Source: Aldehydirespirator sp965117015
GTDB taxonomy: Bacteria; Actinomycetota; Acidimicrobiia; Acidimicrobiales; Aldehydirespiratoraceae
Length of the DNA: 64,000 nucleotides
Assembly: GCA_965117015.1 (NCBI GenBank)
Contig: OZ220747.1
Location: 2,790,001-2,854,000 of the forward strand
Direction of reading: 5' to 3'
Shown: piece by piece, positions 61,873-64,000 of the stretch
Position numbering within the stretch: the stretch's first letter is position 1
Layout of the letters: every line of letters begins with the position of its first letter
Translations under genes and position numbers: made by a program
The notes under the pieces: generated by a model
The model's input: the letters and a program-made list of their open reading frames with translations, nothing else
Database searches by the model: none
What the model was told of the DNA's origin: nothing

Positions 61873-62997
61873 TCACGAGACGTGCACGAGAAGTGGCACG
61901 AGCATCTCGGCGGAAGTGAGCGAGCCGTGGCGACCGATGATTCTGGGGGCGCCGTCGTCGGGATGGCTGAACGCCCAGGCGTCTCGGGCCACCAGCGCCA
62001 CGTCCCCGAGCCGGGCGCGGGCTGCGTCGGTGACGACCGGTCCGAGCCAGCCGGCGTCGATCATCTCGGTGGCGGTGAGGACCCAGGCCTGCTCGGCGTG
62101 GGCGTCGGCGGCGGCCTCGTACAGGTCGCCGCTCCGGCCCGGCCGGGCGTGCAGCCACCGGAAGCGGGCCTCGCCCGACTCCGCTCGAGCGCAGTCGAGC
62201 ACGGCGGCGTCGATCTTGACCAGGCCGTCGGAGCAGTCGACGAGGCCGTGGTCGGACGTGGCCACCACCGCCGCGCCGCGGGGAAGGACGGTGAGCAGAT
62301 CGGCCATGAGGCGGTCGCAGGCCCGCAACTCGGCCTCGTAGTGCTCACCGAAGGCGTGCTCGTGGGCCACGATGTCGAGGCCCTCGTAGTAGGCGTAGAC
62401 GAAGGACTCCCCCGCGGCCAGCAGCTGCCGCACCTCCACCGCCAGGCTCGACAGCATCTTGTACCCGAACCGGCGGGCGTCGCGCAGGTAGGCGCGGCTG
62501 AAGCCCGACTTGCGGTAGACGTCCCTCTGGAGTGCTGGCGGGCGCTGGCCGCCGAAGGAGGCCACCGGCTGGAACCGCTCGGGCGGGTGGCGGTCCACGC
62601 CGTCGCCCTGAGGCGTCCGCCACTTCAGGATGTTGAGGTTTCCGTCGTCGGTACGGATGCGGTATCCCACGATCCCGTGCTCGCCCACCCCGACGCCGGT
62701 GGCTATGGAAGTGAGGGCGGACGCAGTGGTGCTCGGAGCCACCGTGGTGATCGTGGACGCATGCATCTCGTGGAGCGTTGGAGCGATCCGGGGTCGTGCC
62801 GCGAGCTGCTCGGCGCCCAGCCCGTCGAGGATCAGCACTACTACGGCCCGGGCCTCGAGGATCTCCGGCGGCAGCGGACTCGGCGGTCCTTGGAGGCCGG
62901 TCTCCAGGATCGCGGGCACGATGTCGGCCACGCAGCCGCCTCCGTACGCGGGCAGTACCGGCTCTTGGCGCGGGGCGATGGGTTCCGAGCGGTCCAC
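61873..62997 (-). CDS. Alkaline phosphatase superfamily (nucleotide pyrophosphatase/phosphodiesterase-like) protein
   Basis: 374 residues. The N-terminal metal-binding LILDGLG (Asp), the nucleophile Thr in APSTTASAL, EGLDIVAHEHAFG and ATSDHGLVD (Asp-His) are the family's metal and active-site pieces. No clear signal peptide. It likely hydrolyses a phosphodiester or pyrophosphate. GTG at 62997 is chosen because the frame upstream crosses the divergent rrf2 gene. Confidence 0.85.
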   Translation of the reverse strand: MDRSEPIAPRQEPVLPAYGGGCVADIVPAILETGLQGPPSPLPPEILEARAVVVLILDGLGAEQLAARPRIAPTLHEMHASTITTVAPSTTASALTSIATGVGVGEHGIVGYRIRTDDGNLNILKWRTPQGDGVDRHPPERFQPVASFGGQRPPALQRDVYRKSGFSRAYLRDARRFGYKMLSSLAVEVRQLLAAGESFVYAYYEGLDIVAHEHAFGEHYEAELRACDRLMADLLTVLPRGAAVVATSDHGLVDCSDGLVKIDAAVLDCARAESGEARFRWLHARPGRSGDLYEAAADAHAEQAWVLTATEMIDAGWLGPVVTDAARARLGDVALVARDAWAFSHPDDGAPRIIGRHGSLTSAEMLVPLLVHVS

Positions 62998-63012
62998 GGC
63001 ATCTAGGATGCC
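62998..63012. promoter_or_regulatory. Palindrome in the rrf2 / phosphodiesterase divergent region
   Basis: ggcatc-tag-gatgcc, six-base arms. It covers the TAGGAT box (63004-63009) that lies six bases before the rrf2 ATG, so a protein bound here could block rrf2 and the divergent gene. Autoregulation is inference. Confidence 0.4.
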
Positions 63013-63015
63013 ACC

Positions 63016-63465
63016 ATGCGGGTGTCGACACGCGGGGACTACGCATCCCGGGCCCTGCTGTCCCTGGCGCTCCACGGCGAGAACGCGCCCACCTCGGTGC
63101 GTGAGATCGCCGAGCGCACCGCCCTCCCCCAGCCATACCTGGAGCAGATACTCCTGGCCCTTAAGGGAGCAGGCCTGGTGCGATCCAAGCGGGGTGTGGG
63201 CGGCGGCTACGTGCTGGCCCGCGATCCCGCCGACATCAAGCTGTCAGAGATCGTGCGGGCGGTCGACGGCCCAATCGCCGCGGGCGACTTCGGGGAGCCC
63301 CACACCGACGGCGCCTGCGATCACGAGGGGCAGTGCGTGCTGTTGGCGATCTGGTCGGCCTCGGGCTCGCACATGCGCCGGTTCCTCGACTCCTTCAGCC
63401 TGGCCCAGATCACGGCCATGGCCCAGGGAGAGGCTCCCTGGCCGGCCGACGGCGAGCCCGTATAG
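63016..63465 (+). CDS. Rrf2-family transcriptional regulator
   Basis: 149 residues. Winged helix (YASRALLSLALHG, LPQPYLEQILLALKGAGLVRSKRGVGGGYVLAR) and a C-terminal part with Cys101 and Cys107. IscR and NsrR have three Cys in this region, so the Fe-S ligand set is incomplete or uses another residue. It probably senses redox, NO or a small ligand. ATG at 63016 looks leaderless. Confidence 0.92.
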   Translation: MRVSTRGDYASRALLSLALHGENAPTSVREIAERTALPQPYLEQILLALKGAGLVRSKRGVGGGYVLARDPADIKLSEIVRAVDGPIAAGDFGEPHTDGACDHEGQCVLLAIWSASGSHMRRFLDSFSLAQITAMAQGEAPWPADGEPV

Positions 63466-63498
63466 GACGCAGGCCCGGCCGGCGCCCTATACGGACTC
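63454..63498. terminator. Bidirectional terminator between rrf2 and the binding-protein gene
   Basis: ccgtatagg (63458-63466) pairs with cctatacgg (63486-63494), extended by three pairs beyond a mismatch. The loop is GC-rich with its own self-complementary ggcccggccggc. It overlaps the rrf2 stop codon and lies between convergent genes. Confidence 0.6.
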
Positions 63499-63519
63499 GG
63501 GTCTAGGAATGTCGGCCGA

Positions 63520-64000
63520 TCAGCCTCTGGCGTTCGTCAGCCAGATGTCGACCAGGGCCCGGTTGTCGGCGATCCATGCGGCCGCGTCGGCTTTGGCGTC
63601 GGGGTTCGCCTTGGCGTTCTGAGCGGCGATGTCACCCAGCGGGATCTGCACCTGTTCGAGCAAGCGCCGGATGTCGGCGTTGTCGTCGAGGAATTCGCTG
63701 TTGGCCACGGCACGGATGCTGTTGACCGGCCATCCCAGGTTGCAGGGGTTGCCGGCGCAGCCGGCGAGGCCCCGGACCTCGGTGGTGCCCTCATCGTCCT
63801 CCAGAGCCGGCGACTCCAGCCAGACCGCGTCGACGCCTGGTGCGAGAGCCTCGTAGGTCCAGTTGGGCGTCCAGGCATAGAACAGCACCGGCTCGCCGGC
63901 GGCCACCCTGTCTTGGACTGTTTGCATGAGCGCGCCGTAGGTGCCCGACACCTGCTCGACATTGCCGCCCCAGTCGAGTTCGGCGATGTGGTTGTCGATG
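63520..64000 (-). CDS. Glycine betaine/proline-type ABC substrate-binding protein (partial, 5' end outside window)
   Basis: The C-terminal ~160 residues of an OpuAC/ProX-type binding protein. Visible are the ligand-cage-like FYAWTPNWTYEA, the Cys pair GCAGNPCNLGWP and the C-terminal helices ending AAWIADNRALVDIWLTNARG. Family members bind quaternary amines such as glycine betaine or choline. The N-terminal signal sequence and the permease and ATPase genes are beyond the window. Confidence 0.85.
   Translation of the reverse strand, partial: IDNHIAELDWGGNVEQVSGTYGALMQTVQDRVAAGEPVLFYAWTPNWTYEALAPGVDAVWLESPALEDDEGTTEVRGLAGCAGNPCNLGWPVNSIRAVANSEFLDDNADIRRLLEQVQIPLGDIAAQNAKANPDAKADAAAWIADNRALVDIWLTNARG

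Overview
The window is GC-rich actinobacterial chromosome. Markers for Actinomycetota are a mycothiol-synthase-type acetyltransferase, the bacterial proteasome activator Bpa, menaquinone genes menA and menG, and an OmpR-type regulator. At about a dozen gene starts a TAnnnT box lies 6-8 bases before the start codon, the usual sign of leaderless transcription in this phylum. Separate trpF and hisA genes, where many Actinobacteria use one PriA enzyme, and the Rieske-oxygenase/BMP-transporter gene content suggest a deep lineage such as Acidimicrobiia. That placement is inference.

Layout. 1-7.6 kb (minus): end of a flavin disulfide oxidoreductase, then a tryptophan block read hisI-trpE-ygfZ-dnaJ-like-trpC-trpF-trpB-trpA. 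7.6-33.6 kb: an accessory catabolic and uptake island. It holds two complete BMP-family ABC importers (two permeases, one double ATPase and one lipoprotein each), four Rieske oxygenases, two SDR dehydrogenases, a three-subunit molybdenum hydroxylase, a small [3Fe-4S]-type ferredoxin, a cytochrome P450, a GcvT-like folate methyltransferase, an alpha/beta hydrolase, an XRE-cupin regulator and an atypical GroES. 33.7-41.1 kb: small unknown gene, SNF2 helicase and a fused indolepyruvate ferredoxin oxidoreductase. 41.3-46.5 kb: hisDCBHAF operon. 46.5-46.8 kb: a decayed MazEF toxin-antitoxin pair. 46.8-64 kb: housekeeping and mixed genes: nth, mshD-like, menG, menA, YbaK-like, response regulator, YyaL/DUF255, a repeat-expanded coiled-coil membrane protein, SCPx-type thiolase with its DUF35 partner, nitroreductase, dnaE, bpa, phosphodiesterase-type hydrolase, Rrf2 regulator and a partial glycine-betaine-type binding protein.

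How the island may work. BMP importers in characterised bacteria carry nucleosides or purine-like molecules. Rieske oxygenases, P450s and GcvT-like proteins can remove methyl groups, and CoxSML-type enzymes hydroxylate N-heterocycles and aldehydes. Together they suggest import of a small, possibly methylated N-heterocycle, oxidative demethylation or ring hydroxylation, and C1 transfer to folate, with the XRE-cupin protein as a possible sensor. The substrate is not visible in the sequence. No ferredoxin reductase lies in the window, so electrons must come from elsewhere.

The most unusual features are the substrate-binding lipoprotein with two nearly identical BMP domains in tandem, the long Ala/Glu-rich stalks on both BMP lipoproteins, a frameshifted permease, an 87-bp tandem repeat in a membrane coiled-coil gene, the MazEF relic and a 43-bp dispersed intergenic repeat.
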